Part shown: piece after piece, positions 40,201 to 55,234 of the stretch
Position numbering within the stretch: the first letter of the stretch is position 1
Layout: every line of letters starts with the position of its first letter
DNA from: Plantago elongata
Taxonomy: Eukaryota; Streptophyta; Magnoliopsida; Lamiales; Plantaginaceae
DNA: 64,000 nucleotides
Assembly: GCA_036897095.1 (NCBI GenBank)
Contig: JAYMSP010000204.1
Location: 1 to 64,000, forward strand
Direction: 5' to 3'
Made by a program: the position numbers and the translations under genes
The notes under the pieces: generated by a model
Seen by the model: the letters and a program-made list of their open reading frames with translations, nothing else
Database searches by the model: none
What the model was told of the DNA's origin: nothing

Positions 40201-41024
40201 TAGATACTTACACATCTTTCCTCCAACTTTAGGTGATACATCAAAAGAGGAAGAAATCCTTAGAAGAGATAATACAGGATCTCTGTCCGGTATGATCTCT
40301 TTTTAGTAACTTGAATGGGAATTTCTTTTTGTCTCTTCATATGTATGTTAATGTGTTGATTTTTTCTCATGCTATGGTTCCATGCAATTTTGCAGAAGCT
40401 GACCGTTCGGCAAATCTATCGGATAAGCACCATGTACTGGGATGACAAGTACGGGACTCAGAGTGTGTCGAATGAGGCAAGTAATTGTATACCGAGCACG
40501 ATTTGTTACAATAAACTTGTTCCAATATCTCTAATAGACATTTTGGTATTTCCTTGTTTCTATACACAGGTTGTGTCCCAGATGAGGGATGTTGTGAACA
40601 AAGAGTCTCTGAATTTAACCTCATCAAATTCGTTCTTACTGGATGATGATCTTAGGTAATCTCTTCTCTTGTTATCTGTTCTGCAAAATGCAGTTGCTTA
40701 ATTCTGCACACAATTCATTTACCAGTATTCACATGGAGACTGTTTCCTCAAATGATTTTGCTCGAGGGTCTGTATAAGTCTGAATTTTTGCAAGTTTACA
40801 TTTACAGGCATATGATAAAATGTAAATACATATACTACTGAGGTTGAGATGGTTTCCTTAAGTAGCTCTCTGATCTGTCCAACTATTGTTATTTGTGCAG
40901 CATTCCATTCTCCACAGATGATGTATATATGGCAATTCCTGCAATTGATCCTTCAGACATAGAGCTTCCGAATTTTCTTTCAGAATATCCTTCTGCGCGG
41001 TTGCTGCTCCAGGGCCTGAAGTAA
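25212..41024 (+). CDS. XI-F: Class XI myosin, XI-F-like
   Basis: This is an actin-based motor of plant class XI, the group that drives organelle movement and cytoplasmic streaming. I resolve 38 exons from 25212-25331, 25491-25634, 26947-27092 and 27190-27346 through to 40396-40476, 40570-40655 and 40901-41024. They join into 1514 residues without a frame error. In order: N-terminal SH3-like part ([15 protein letters not shown]); motor domain with P-loop GESGAGKT (about residue 151), switch I NDNSSRFGKF and switch II DIYGFE; six IQ motifs at about 733-870 for calmodulin-like light chains; coiled coil at about 880-1060; and a globular DIL tail to the end. The wording of the motor is closest to Arabidopsis XI-F (about 1556 residues), though XI-J is also near, so the paralogue call is less sure than the class. 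Intron 36 appears to be a GC-AG intron. Intron 19 carries a MITE. The start fits the [12 protein letters not shown] beginning. Confidence 0.92.
26868..26904. repeat. (AT)n microsatellite in myosin intron 2
   Basis: Two runs of AT dinucleotides separated by a few bases (TATAACAT), within intron 2 of the myosin gene just upstream of exon 3. Confidence 0.9.
27819..27847. repeat. Poly-C tract of 29 bases in myosin intron 5
   Basis: An uninterrupted run of 29 C lies about 75 bp downstream of exon 5 (27687-27745). A shorter run of 13 G lies at 31461-31473 in intron 12. Runs this long are rare in plant DNA, and their length may not be exact in the assembly. Confidence 0.9.
34590..34765. mobile_element. 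Stowaway-like MITE in myosin intron 19
   Basis: A 176-bp element starts with CTCCCTCC and ends with GGACGGAGGGAG, the hallmark inverted ends of Stowaway (Tc1/mariner-derived) MITEs. The target duplication is no longer a clear TA. Near the left end is an internal palindrome (GAACAAATGTGACA / TGTCACATTTGTTC, 34604-34633). The element lies wholly within the intron between exons 34273-34450 and 35019-35224 and leaves both splice sites untouched. Confidence 0.8.
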
Positions 41025-41836
41025 ATTATTCCTATTTTATCCTGTCGCAATAGCTCTACGTCAGATGTCTTGTTCTTCCCTTTAGCAAAGGGTTACCTTT
41101 GAAGAAAGTCATTTTGCGAGTTGAAGTTGTTCGTCCCAAATAGCCGGAGAAGATGTGACATAGTTTAATGCCTTATTAGCTGTTGTAGGTCACACGTAGG
41201 CTAGTAGTATTGGTTCCATTTGTACAAAAGAATATGTAGCCCAAAAAGAAATGCAAAAAAGTAGTCAGCAAATTTACTCAAAAGGCTCAAGTGCCATTTT
41301 TGCAATGCTTTTGTCCTTTTGAGAGTTGTACATTATTTATCTTGTTGGTAATGCAATCATGTTGTATCACTTCTCTTTACTTCTTCAATACATTACAAGT
41401 CACTTGTGGATCAATCAAAGGGATTGCCTGCAAAGCATGAACTTGTGCTTATCTTCTTATGTCAAAGGAGTAGGTCTTTTAGTACTTAATGAATTGGTCC
41501 ACTCAGGAGTGTTGACGAGATGCGGGTGTGTTGTGAATGCGATGACCACCAACAGTAAGAACTCGAGTAAGGTTTGCTCAGTAACAATTTGGTTGGATAA
41601 ACTTGGCAACTGTCACAGGGGACAACAAGAATAGAGATGAAAAGACGGCTAGTATTGAACATCTAATCCATAAACAGCTGTTTGCATTTCTCCTAGCCTT
41701 GCTAATTAATTCTATGTTACAATTTGGTTGATCTTCTGTTTCAATGAAACTAACATTCCGCACCGGTGTAAAAGACCCATTCACCCCACACTGATAGCCA
41801 AGAGTTGAAATCTAAACACTTTGAGCGAGTATATAT
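41025..41836. other. Convergent 3' flanks of the myosin and OXS3-like genes
   Basis: The two stop codons lie 812 bp apart on opposite strands. The sequence should hold both 3'UTRs. I see no coding sequence in it. Confidence 0.5.
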
Positions 41837-43114
41837 CTAATTAGGATTCGAACACTTGTTAGCAACCGAGACACATTGTTGCAGATCAGCGAAAGAGAAC
41901 GATTTCCAATAGCAGAAATCCTTCACCGGAGAAGAAACAGCAAATGATCCTGCAGCATCACATTTTGCAATCCCCTCATCCCTTTCGGAGTTGTTCATGG
42001 CAACAGCCAAAGCCAATGTGGACCTGCTTGAGTTGGTCACTCTCTTTGATATGCCACCACCATTACTGCCTCTAAGTGGAGACCCACGCGACTTGTCCCA
42101 GGTGATTTTATGAGCAAGCAGGTTTCTGCGTTTCCTAGTGAAAGCATTGTCCGGCTTTGCGATTTCTTTTATGGAGGACGTACAAGACGCGTCTGCTAAG
42201 CTAGTGAAAGACCTTGATTTTCCATTGTAGAATCTGGACATACTTTTCCTGCGTTAGTGTTTCAAATAGTAAGTTACTGCTGAAAATGCAACAAAAAGTC
42301 TCCTAAACTTGTCCAAACTTAAAGTCACATAATTAGTGAGCCCTTTTACAAGAACTTTACAACGACTTTGAAGTGATTAAATGAAGCAAAATCAGGATAA
42401 AAGAGAGCTTTGTTTGCAGAATCACTCAAAGAAGCAAAATCAAACTATAATCACTTTCCCAAAAAGAAGCACCTAATCTGAGAATCATTGGTTAATTCAT
42501 TTTACAGGATCTGTTTGACAAGATCATTCAGTTTTTTTCCTTGTAGGATAATCCCAATTTTCAGCATAAATTGCAATGAAACTATTGATACATCATCCTA
42601 TGCAGCAAATGATGCTCTTTCCTTTTTGAAACACAATCAAGATCACACAAAACTTGCAATTTGAGACCAGATTGCAATATTGACGGAATACCAGGAGTCA
42701 AAGTTAACAAATCCACAAGATCCCTAAAAAAAGGAGAAAAACTAGAATGCACAAAAAGGAAACCAATTCAAATCAATCAAATGAAACTGACCTAAAAGGC
42801 AAAGCATCTTCCAAAGCAGCAATGGCATCAAATGGACTCTTATACGAGCTTTGAACCTCCTCTTCACCATCACCAGATTTCTCCAAAGAATTCTCAGAAA
42901 GATCACTGTTTTTCCCAATAGAAGACGATTCGTTATCAGAACAAGCATCACCATCATTCTCTGTGCAAGAATTCATCTTTTTCAACCCTGCAACATTGCC
43001 ATGGAAATCACTTTTGCCCATCAAACACGTCTGATCCCCTCTGTATATCTCATCAACAGATGGCAACTCATGCACATAACCAACTACACACTTGTCCACA
43101 ACCTTGGCACCCAT
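41837..43114 (-). CDS. OXIDATIVE STRESS 3-like protein
   Basis: Two exons (43114-42792 and 42248-41837, minus strand) give 244 residues. The N-terminal half is acidic and serine-rich (CSDNESSSIGKNSDLSENS). The exon junction lies in the conserved block ALEDALPFRKSMSRFYNGK followed by SRSFTSLAD. This matches the OXS3 family pattern of a Ser/Asp-rich stretch followed by a short LP..R..S..Y.GKSKSF box. OXS3 proteins are small nuclear proteins linked to tolerance of cadmium and oxidative stress, and are thought to act at chromatin. The rest is basic and low in recognisable motifs. The start is the ATG in MGAKVVDK, the first ATG in this frame. The gene converges with the myosin gene. I am fairly sure of the family but not of which member it is. 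Confidence 0.8.
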
Positions 43115-43322
43115 TTTCAACAAATGGCACAAGGAAAAAATGCAATCTTTTCAAGAACCCAGAAAAGGAAAAACAAGAAAAACTGGTATATATCTTCAAG
43201 AGGGTGTGTTTATGTTATTGATATATGTATGATCATAAAGAAAAGGGGTTGTGAAGATAAGTTCAAGGAACAAGAAAAAGCAAGAAGAGATGATTGAGGA
43301 CAAAAGGCAAAATGGATCATGC

Positions 43323-43333
43323 TATATATTTAT
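43323..43333 (-). promoter_or_regulatory. Candidate TATA box of the OXS3-like gene
   Basis: On the minus strand the string ATAAATATATA lies about 210 bp upstream of the ATG at 43114, which would allow a leader of about 180 bases. A CT-rich (GA on the + strand) run at 43448-43462 lies upstream of it. The assignment is by position and sequence only. Confidence 0.35.
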
Positions 43334-43894
43334 CCACTACTTGAATGAGTTATATCCTTACATATTATGGATAAATAAAGTAACATTTTTTGGCAATAGA
43401 AAATGGTGTTTGCTTTGTCTTAGCTTAGATCTTAAGGACAATGAAAAGAGAGAGAGAGAGAGATAAATGGGAAAAAGGATATGCATTGAATATTCATTCA
43501 TTGTGGATGAATTGGATTGGATTGGACATAAATAAGAAATTGTTGTTGACATCAAGGGATTAGGTCTTATCTTTCAATGGCCTTATCCACTAGCTACTAT
43601 ATTTGCTCTTTAATTCGTAAAAATAGTATTAAAAGCTGTAAATTTGTTGCTACAGTTGCAAATGCAACATTAAAGAAAAGCTAAAAATATGAATTCTCTC
43701 TTTAATTCACTCCTTCCTAAAATTTATATTTTTCCAACGTAATAACATTTATTCATATAACAATTTTACATATATACAAATTTACGACATATCATAAATT
43801 ATTTCCTTTTTCTATATCAACCCTTTTCATTTTCTATCCCTTCATTGTAAAAACAACCTACCACATTTCTTTGTTAACACTGTACTAGTGTATA

Positions 43895-44210
43895 AATTTG
43901 ACAAGGACCTGAAACGCTATGAAACGGCTATATTCCTTATTTTCTGCAATTAAATGTATGTGTATTAATTTTCTTTACTGCAGTAGGTATCTTTACATGT
44001 ATGGTTTGGCACATATTCAAAACGCTCCAAAACGGCTAGTATTCCTTATTTTTCGTGATAAAAGGTATATGTATTAATTTTCTTTATTGCAGTAGGTATC
44101 TTTACAGGTACGGCTTGACATGGACCCGAAACGCTCCAAAACGGCTAGTATTCTTTATTTTCCGCGATAACTGGACTAGGTTTCTTTACAGGTATGACTA
44201 TTTTGGATGA
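43895..44210. repeat. 108-bp tandem repeat, about 2.7 copies
   Basis: The phrase GAAACGCT..GAAACGGCTA recurs at 43911, 44019 and 44128, a period of 108-109 bp. Each unit continues with TATTCCTTATTTTC and, in the first two copies, ATTAATTTTCTTTA..GCAGTAGGTATCTTTACA. The third copy has lost part of the middle. No protein is encoded. Confidence 0.88.
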
Positions 44211-45968
44211 GAAACGGAAACATAATTACAATAAAAACTCCATACAGTCATATCGTCGGGATGGAAAAAAATATTCCTATAAAGAGTTTATTTCTAAGTA
44301 GAGGTTTGTATAAAAATATATATTTTTATAATAAAATAATATGCATAACTTAAATTTTATATTTATTAAATAAAAATTACTAAATACTAACATGACAAGC
44401 TACAAATATTTTTGTTCAACAAGAAGGTTCATACATCGATGAACTACTATTTACACGAAAGCTAAAAGTTCAAATTATTATCACAAATAATTTAAAATAA
44501 GTATTTTACATCTTAAATATTAAAATGAAAATCATATATATAGATAAATATTATTGAATATTATGTCTTTTATTACTATAGAGAGATATCATTACATAAG
44601 GTGGAACCGGAGAAAATAATGAAATATGATAATGTGGAGTTTATTCTTATTTATAACTGATCTTAAGTTGGGATCGAAATTTTTTATAGCTATAGTTATT
44701 GAGTATTCCTTTACGAAATTTTTACTGTATATTTTTATTCAAAAATCTTTACACCCCTTGTATTTTTAGGTGGAAATTTAAAACAAATGATGAAATGTGT
44801 TAAAGTGTAGTGTAGTGTAATTTTGTTATTATTTATTGTGTAAAAAGGAATTCAATTTTTTAGTTAGGTATAAAGTTATATGGACCTATAGAAATGACAA
44901 GTTTGTGCGAGGTGAGAATGTACAATCTTTATAAATCGCAACTGCCATTAATGAAATATATGTCATATTCTTTCAATTATGTGAAACCCCGATAATATTT
45001 GCAATTTTACGAAATGGGTTTTGATAAAAGTAAAAAATTGACAAGCTGTCGGAAGGTACACGTTTTAATAGTACAATTATTCATAGCATAATTTGCTTTC
45101 GGCCAATTGGAGAGAGGAGCCAGTCAACCAATTGCTTTTGACTTTTCGTCATATCTTTAGGAAATACTATTATTACTTATAAATAAACCTGCAGCCAGTT
45201 GATTAGTCGAATTTTTAGTTTGTGTTCGTTTCCCATTTGACACGCATGTGTTGCATGTATCTGATGTGTATTCCTATCCAAACAAGATCCAATTCATACC
45301 TTTTCTAACCAACATTCAGGGATTACAAATTACTAATATACCATATTCTATAACAAACACAATTTTAACAATTCCAATACAATTCCGACCACTATTCAAA
45401 CATTTAAATCGGGACATTTAAATCGCATGCCAATCAGCCCCTTAAATACGTTAAATTACGAAATTATGATCAATTAATAGATTTATAGATGTATAAAACT
45501 CGTTAAGATATAAATGATAAACCATCTCACTCAAAATTTAAGATTACATATGTTATTATAAGTATATATGCATTTTACGATAAATATAATATACTTCGAA
45601 ATGCATATAAATTTAAAGACGTAATTAAATATGTAATGTTAATTCAGTTTTAACACTCGTAAAGTATTGAGCTATACGGTAAATTAGATCGCATTCAACT
45701 GGACCTTGTTAGGGTAGTAAGCCAATAATGCTGAAGATCGAGTAATCAATTCATCGAAATATTGTGTGATTCAAAATGTGTCACGTAGAAATTACTAGGA
45801 CCATGCTGTTGTGTTGCCTAACAAGTTACCTGTTCATTTCAAGGAAACATGATGAGAATTTAATTTACATAAATATCCCACTTCACTATAATTTCACAAA
45901 ACATACAATTAAATAAATATGGACCACTCGACATTCAGCAATACCTGCAACCGACTAAATTATATCGG
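44211..45968. other. AT-rich intergenic sequence
   Basis: About 1.75 kb with no coding potential and no repeat whose ends I could define. Confidence 0.5.
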
Positions 45969-46193
45969 TCTATTCCATTAGGAGTGAAATAATATTTTAT
46001 TTTGAACGTCTCAACAAAGTGAAATAATTTTTAATTTATAAAAATAACCTCAAAATACAATTTATTTTTAATCACATATTATTAGACACTTATATACTTT
46101 TATATCTCAAATTCATTCTTAATCACATATAATATATTCTTCTTAAAAATTATGTAAAATTAAATTGTTTTGTTATTAACGAAATGGAAGGAG
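45969..46193. mobile_element. MITE copy A, same family as the element at 46644
   Basis: A 225-bp AT-rich segment shares the order of internal blocks with the MITE at 46644-46876: AAATAATTTTT, ACAATTTATTTTTAA, TCAAATTCATTCTTAAT, and a right end reading ATGGAAGGAGTA. The right end is flanked by TA. The left end is worn, so its boundary is approximate. Confidence 0.6.
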
Positions 46194-46643
46194 TATTTCA
46201 CATATAATTTTAGATGATTTATTCTTAAATAATAGTGCTAAAGTATATAAGTTAGATGAAAAAACATGAAAAGGAATACATTGAGAATGAATTTGTGGGA
46301 CATTCAAATAAGAAAATTGGGCACGTATACTGTTCTACTACGAAATAGGGAGTACAATTTTGTATGATGATGATTAATGATGATGTTGATAAGTGGATAT
46401 CCAAGATTTGCTAGCCATAACAAAAAATTATGCTGTCCCTGGTTTTGAAATTTTATTCTTATCCTAAAGTCCATAATTTGTCTCTAACATTTCAACGTGA
46501 AAATAGTCTAGTAGCCTTGTTGGAAATTAGCTGTAACATTGGATTTCAACCACCCCTAAAAGTTCTCTTATCTTTCATTAATTTAAGACTAAGATCTTAT
46601 TAGCCTTCGTGGACCCAAATCTTGCCCCCAAATGTTACTATTA

Positions 46644-46876
46644 CTCTATCCGTCCCATTAATAATAAAATATTATTTTATTTTTAATATTTCATAAAAAT
46701 AAAATAATTTTTCATTTTTAAAAATAAACTCGACAATACAACTTACTTTTAACTACACATTATAGATCAACATATATTTTTTCACTTATTTCAAACTCAT
46801 TCTTAATTATATATCATATATATTTTTAAAAAATGTGTAAATTCTAATTGTATCTTTATTGGTAGGACTGATGGAG
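46644..46876. mobile_element. MITE copy B (Stowaway-like, TA target duplication)
   Basis: A 233-bp element with inverted ends, CTCTATCCGTCCCATTAATA on the left and a complementary TATTGGTAGGACTGATGGAG on the right, flanked by TA on both sides. It has the size, AT content and CTCC..GTCCC-type ends of Stowaway MITEs. It carries no coding sequence. Confidence 0.75.
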
Positions 46877-46879
46877 TAT

Positions 46880-47467
46880 TAATCAATTATATAACCCTCT
46901 CACTCATCCATAGTTCTCACCTTATCTTCATAAGCAGATGTAGATTTGATCAATGCTTATAAATTTATTAGTACCTTAATCAATAATTGTCACCTTATCC
47001 TTCATAAGTAGATGACTTAATCAATAAAGACCTTATCTTCATCATAAGAATATCTAAATTTAATCAACAATTATCGCCTTATATATACACAAAAAAAACA
47101 CATAAATTGCACATGGTTTGTTGTTGAATTAGAATGGTCCATGATTAGGGAATATTTGGAATAGTATTAGTAAATTGTTTAAAAAACTACTAGAACTTGG
47201 AAAAAGTTGGTAAGAAACCTAAGATTCTTACTAATATTCATCATGTCACAATATCAAATGAATGATCCAAGTACATGTATTGCACTTCTTGGAGGCTGTA
47301 ACACTGCCCAGCTCTTCTCAGATTGCAAGAACTTCTAATCAAACTAAAGAGATCAAGAAAAACAAATATTAATTGTGCTAGCTACTGGGAGAAACTTGAG
47401 TCAGTTCTGCCACTGAATTTCCTTCCACAGCAACTAGTAGTAGTAACTCGAATCTTGCAAAAGATGA
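46880..47467. other. 3' flank of the GH9 gene
   Basis: AT-rich DNA between MITE copy B and the GH9 stop codon. The part next to 47467 should hold the 3'UTR. It contains repeated TCACCTTATCTTCATAAG-like phrases at about 46920, 46990 and 47035. Confidence 0.45.
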
Positions 47468-51646
<4,179 letters not shown>

Positions 51647-54137
51647 TCAGCACATCTGGATGATACTAGCAACGTTCTTGCCTATCTGTTTTTTTGTTTG
51701 CTCACATATGGGACTATCACCGATATACATGTCAAAGAACGCCCCTGTTACACGGATAGGAATATCTAACTTTCAAATCCATTAAAAGAGGAAAAACAAA
51801 AGACAACCATTTGCTTTTAGATCTCGTCAAGCGATAGTTCAATGTTTCATTCTTTTTACTTGTCCGAATGATCTGTTAATTTTTTGTCGCAATTAGACAG
51901 TTCTACAATTGAACATCAAAGAATATTCACTTACTACATAAATCTTTGCTTTGGACAGCACCAAAATGATTTCCTCCAACTGCAAAATGAATTTTCCCTT
52001 GTCAAAATAAATGACTTGAAAAGTAAAAGGAACTGCACATCGATGGAACTTGTATATAGTTGAATAGAAAATTAGTTGATCAAATTGCCACTAGGAATAC
52101 TGCTGGAAGCAGTAACTATTAATTTTGACATTATGAAACTTACTCTCAGTTACAAGATGTCCATCAGCTGTTCGGTGGAAATTGATAGTTGTGCCCTGAA
52201 ACATTTCATCATCTCAGTCATACATATACCTAAATACAGAAAATGAAGATTTAAAAAAGGGTCTAGTGATGCATACCACATGTAAGGGAATCTCTTGAGT
52301 AAACATGGAACGGAATTTTTGCAGGCAGCCAAGGTCAGCATCGGGATTCATCTATTACAGAAATAAAAAATATGTTGGTTGAATGAACCAACGAATAATA
52401 GATGTGATTACATGAACAACAAAAAACTCAATTGCTTACTCTTGTTAATCGAGTACGGAGTGCCTTCTCAAAAACACTACAGTACAGATTTATGAAATGG
52501 ATCAGAAACATTACTAAATCTGTGTAAGAGTAAAAAATGTAAATCGAGTGTGTGGTTTTTAAGAAAGCTATTCAGCAGGAAATGAAGCCTCTGGGCCTAA
52601 AAGTGCTGGCGTATTTAAGATGTACAAGAATACGTGATGAAGATGATAAAAAACTTAAGTTACACATCCATGCAAAATGCGTAACCAACTTACTCCTTCA
52701 CACTACTGATTTTGATTCCGTTGTAACTAACCACAAGCCTAACAGTCATATTGATATCACCCCTGCAGAACAAGAACCCGATTTACATAAGTGAAAAACA
52801 TAATTTTGTTTCAGGAACCAGTATAGAGATCTATTATATGACAGACTAATCAGTAACTTTAAAAAACAAACCTTAGGAGATCCCGATAAAAGTCTTGCCG
52901 CTTGTTCAATTCACCTTCTGGAATGCTATTATACTTTGGCCCCAATTTCTCACATACATCAAATGGATGAACATCTAACAAGGAAGCAAATAGGATCATT
53001 AATTGGAAGGAACAAAAAAACAGACCACGAGTCCACCCAAATTCAAGAACTTACAAAAGCCAAACGCATAAATGTCCACAGACTTGATTCTGATAACAGT
53101 ATGTGTCCTTGATCCCGTACCAACAAGGACCTGAAAAATCAGGCAGGATATCCCAAAGGTTAGTGTAACCAGAAAATGAAGTAGATAAGTAGATACACTC
53201 ACCTTTCCCATATAAAAAATATCCAGATGTCTATCTAAATACTTTATAGAATGTTTCACTAAAATGTAACCGAATTGGTGGCTAGCAAAGTGAGGAAGAG
53301 ACATCATATTCTTGACGATGAGGGGGAAAAGAGAAGGCAAAATCATTCTACTGTTCCTATATGTGCTCACCTCTGGAGTAAAACTATCATGGCTTTCTTC
53401 AACTTCTCTGTTGTATAGTGTGGTAGGGAACTCGATTCCAGTTTTCGGTTCGACTGCCTTTTTGGACCATGCCAAATGTTGAAAGTAAAGTTCGCTGCAG
53501 GGTCCACAGCCCGGTCTTTCAATCTCACAAGGCGTTTGATCTGAGCCTTTATGTGCATCCACTGAACTTCTCTCCCATGGAAAGAATAACGCATTTGAAG
53601 AACTGAATTACATAAAATTCATCAGATGATGGAAACAGCAACACAGATGAAGGTGAAGGGGGGGGGAACGTACTGATTAGTGAATGGTGGAACAAATGCA
53701 GCTGCTAAACTGAGCATCGGAAATGATTGGAGCTGTTCAACTTCTCTACAAATCTGCTTAAGAGCCAAACTAGATATCTTGCCGAATGAAAACTGGTTTG
53801 CAGATTTTCTTTTGCCTCTTGTCTTCCAAAATAATCGAGTAGTGCTCTTTACTTGGGTTGAAATCCTGGAGCAACGGCCGTGAGAACCAAAATGATCACC
53901 TGGTATGTTTCTGTTGATTTTGGAATTTGATCCACTAGCAAGCCATAGAGCCACAGCTCCGGCAAACTTGGAAACACAATTTAAAGCTTCTTGAAAGGCT
54001 AAGCTTCCAGGCACACAAATATATCTTGAATTATCAATGAATGAAGAAATATGGAAGAGCCAATGGCCTCCGAAACCATGTGGCAGAAGTGGATCCCCAC
54101 CATCTGATCCCATGAATATTTGCCAATTATCCCTCAT
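51647..54137 (-). CDS. FAP2: FAP2-like fatty-acid-binding protein with chalcone-isomerase fold
   Basis: This belongs to the chalcone-isomerase superfamily but to the fatty-acid-binding branch, which binds fatty acids and is not a flavonoid enzyme. Ten minus-strand exons (54137-53674, 53602-53371, 53130-53055, 52974-52872, 52762-52694, 52476-52440, 52351-52277, 52195-52144, 51979-51935, 51744-51647) join in frame into 416 residues. Landmarks shared with Arabidopsis FAP2 (AT2G26310) are HGFGGHWLFHISSFIDNS, VPGSLAFQEAL and SFPMLSLAAAFVPPF in the long exon 1, then AVEPKTGIEFP, VLVGTGSRTHTVIRIKS, YAFGFYVHP, VRLVVSYNGIK, GGNHFGAVQSKDLC and FFDMYIGDSPI near the end. The N-terminus is not an obvious plastid transit peptide. 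The ATG at 54137 is the first in frame after a probable leader intron. Its neighbour is GPA1, as in Arabidopsis. Confidence 0.92.
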
Positions 54138-54164
54138 AGCTATCAGTTTAACTCTGTTTTCAAC

Positions 54165-54720
54165 CTAGAAAACTCCTAACAGTCACTCTCTAACGTCTCG
54201 TGGAGCTGAATCGAATCACAATACCTGCTCAAATTTCAATAAGGATGCAGAAATCACTCAGAACACCATACAACAAAACCATCCATTGGGATTAAACAAA
54301 TCTAGCTTAATCTAATTCCTCTTGATGTCCCTAAGAGTCGAATCCAGAAACACCCACTTCGCAAAAACACGAATTTTGTTTCGCCCTTTTATTAATTTCC
54401 ACATCAAATAACATGATAAAACAGCTCCAAACACCACGAAACGAGAAAGCTAATGTACTCACAAATCACAATAAACCAGAAAACAATGGTAAAATTAGCT
54501 TCAGATATCAAGAACCATATACGAAAACTAAATTGTTCGAAGTATTCTGATGATGCTAATGAAACAGCAGGTAGCTAAACAATGACATAACAGCACAAAA
54601 CAACAAAAATCAATTGAGATCAACAAACAACAAAACTGAAATCTTGCGGCATTACCAATGAAGCATACAAACTCATGAAGAAGAGAATATTTCTGTAAAC
54701 AAATTGGGATTCAAATTAAC
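54165..54720 (-). other. FAP2: Probable 5'UTR intron of the FAP2-like gene
   Basis: On the minus strand a good donor (GAAACAG|GTTAAT, at 54721/54720) and a good acceptor (TTTTCTAG|GTTG, at 54165/54164) enclose 556 AT-rich bases just upstream of the ATG at 54137. This would put the promoter and leader exon to the right of 54721. Predicted from splice-site sequence only. Confidence 0.5.
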
Positions 54721-54902
54721 CTGTTTCAGCTCGGAGATCACAGGCCTGAAGAAAGAGCAGGATCACGCATATAACAAATTTGATTGGAACAAATTGAGAT
54801 GTTTCATGGAAGAGAAAGCCTTTATGCGTAACAATGGTTCGCAAAGATTTTGATGAGGGTTTCACAGAAAAGGAGAAACGGTGGTAAAGAATATGCCTTT
54901 TT

Positions 54903-55230
54903 AATGGTTTTTGCCAAGAAAATCACGCTCAGAAAGAAAGAAAGAACAAAGAGAAGGAAAGTTTTGATTTTATGGTTTTCTGCCTCCTGACGACAAAATA
55001 TTTGTTTTTGTTTTTATGCCACAATGACACAAAGTATATATTAGTATTTTCATGAAAAACTAAAAATTTACCAAATAGCAGAAAAAAAGAAAAATAATGG
55101 TTTTTGCCAAGAAAATCACGCTCAGAAAGAACGAAAGAACAAAGAGAAGGAAAGTTTTGATTTTATGGTTTTCTGCCTTCTGACGAGAAAATATTTGTTT
55201 TTGTTTTTATGCCACGAATAACACAAAGTT
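54903..55230. repeat. Direct duplication (two about 135-bp copies) in the FAP2 promoter or leader region
   Basis: A segment beginning AATGGTTTTTGCCAAGAAAA at 54903-55037 recurs at 55096-55230, an offset of about 193 bp, with only a few differences. The copies are separated by an AT-rich spacer. The left copy lies close to the expected FAP2 transcription start (minus strand). Confidence 0.9.
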
Positions 55231-55234
55231 TATA

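Noticed and set aside
41326-41634. 102-residue open frame downstream of the myosin gene
   Set aside because: No similarity to known proteins; it lies in the expected 3'UTR region.
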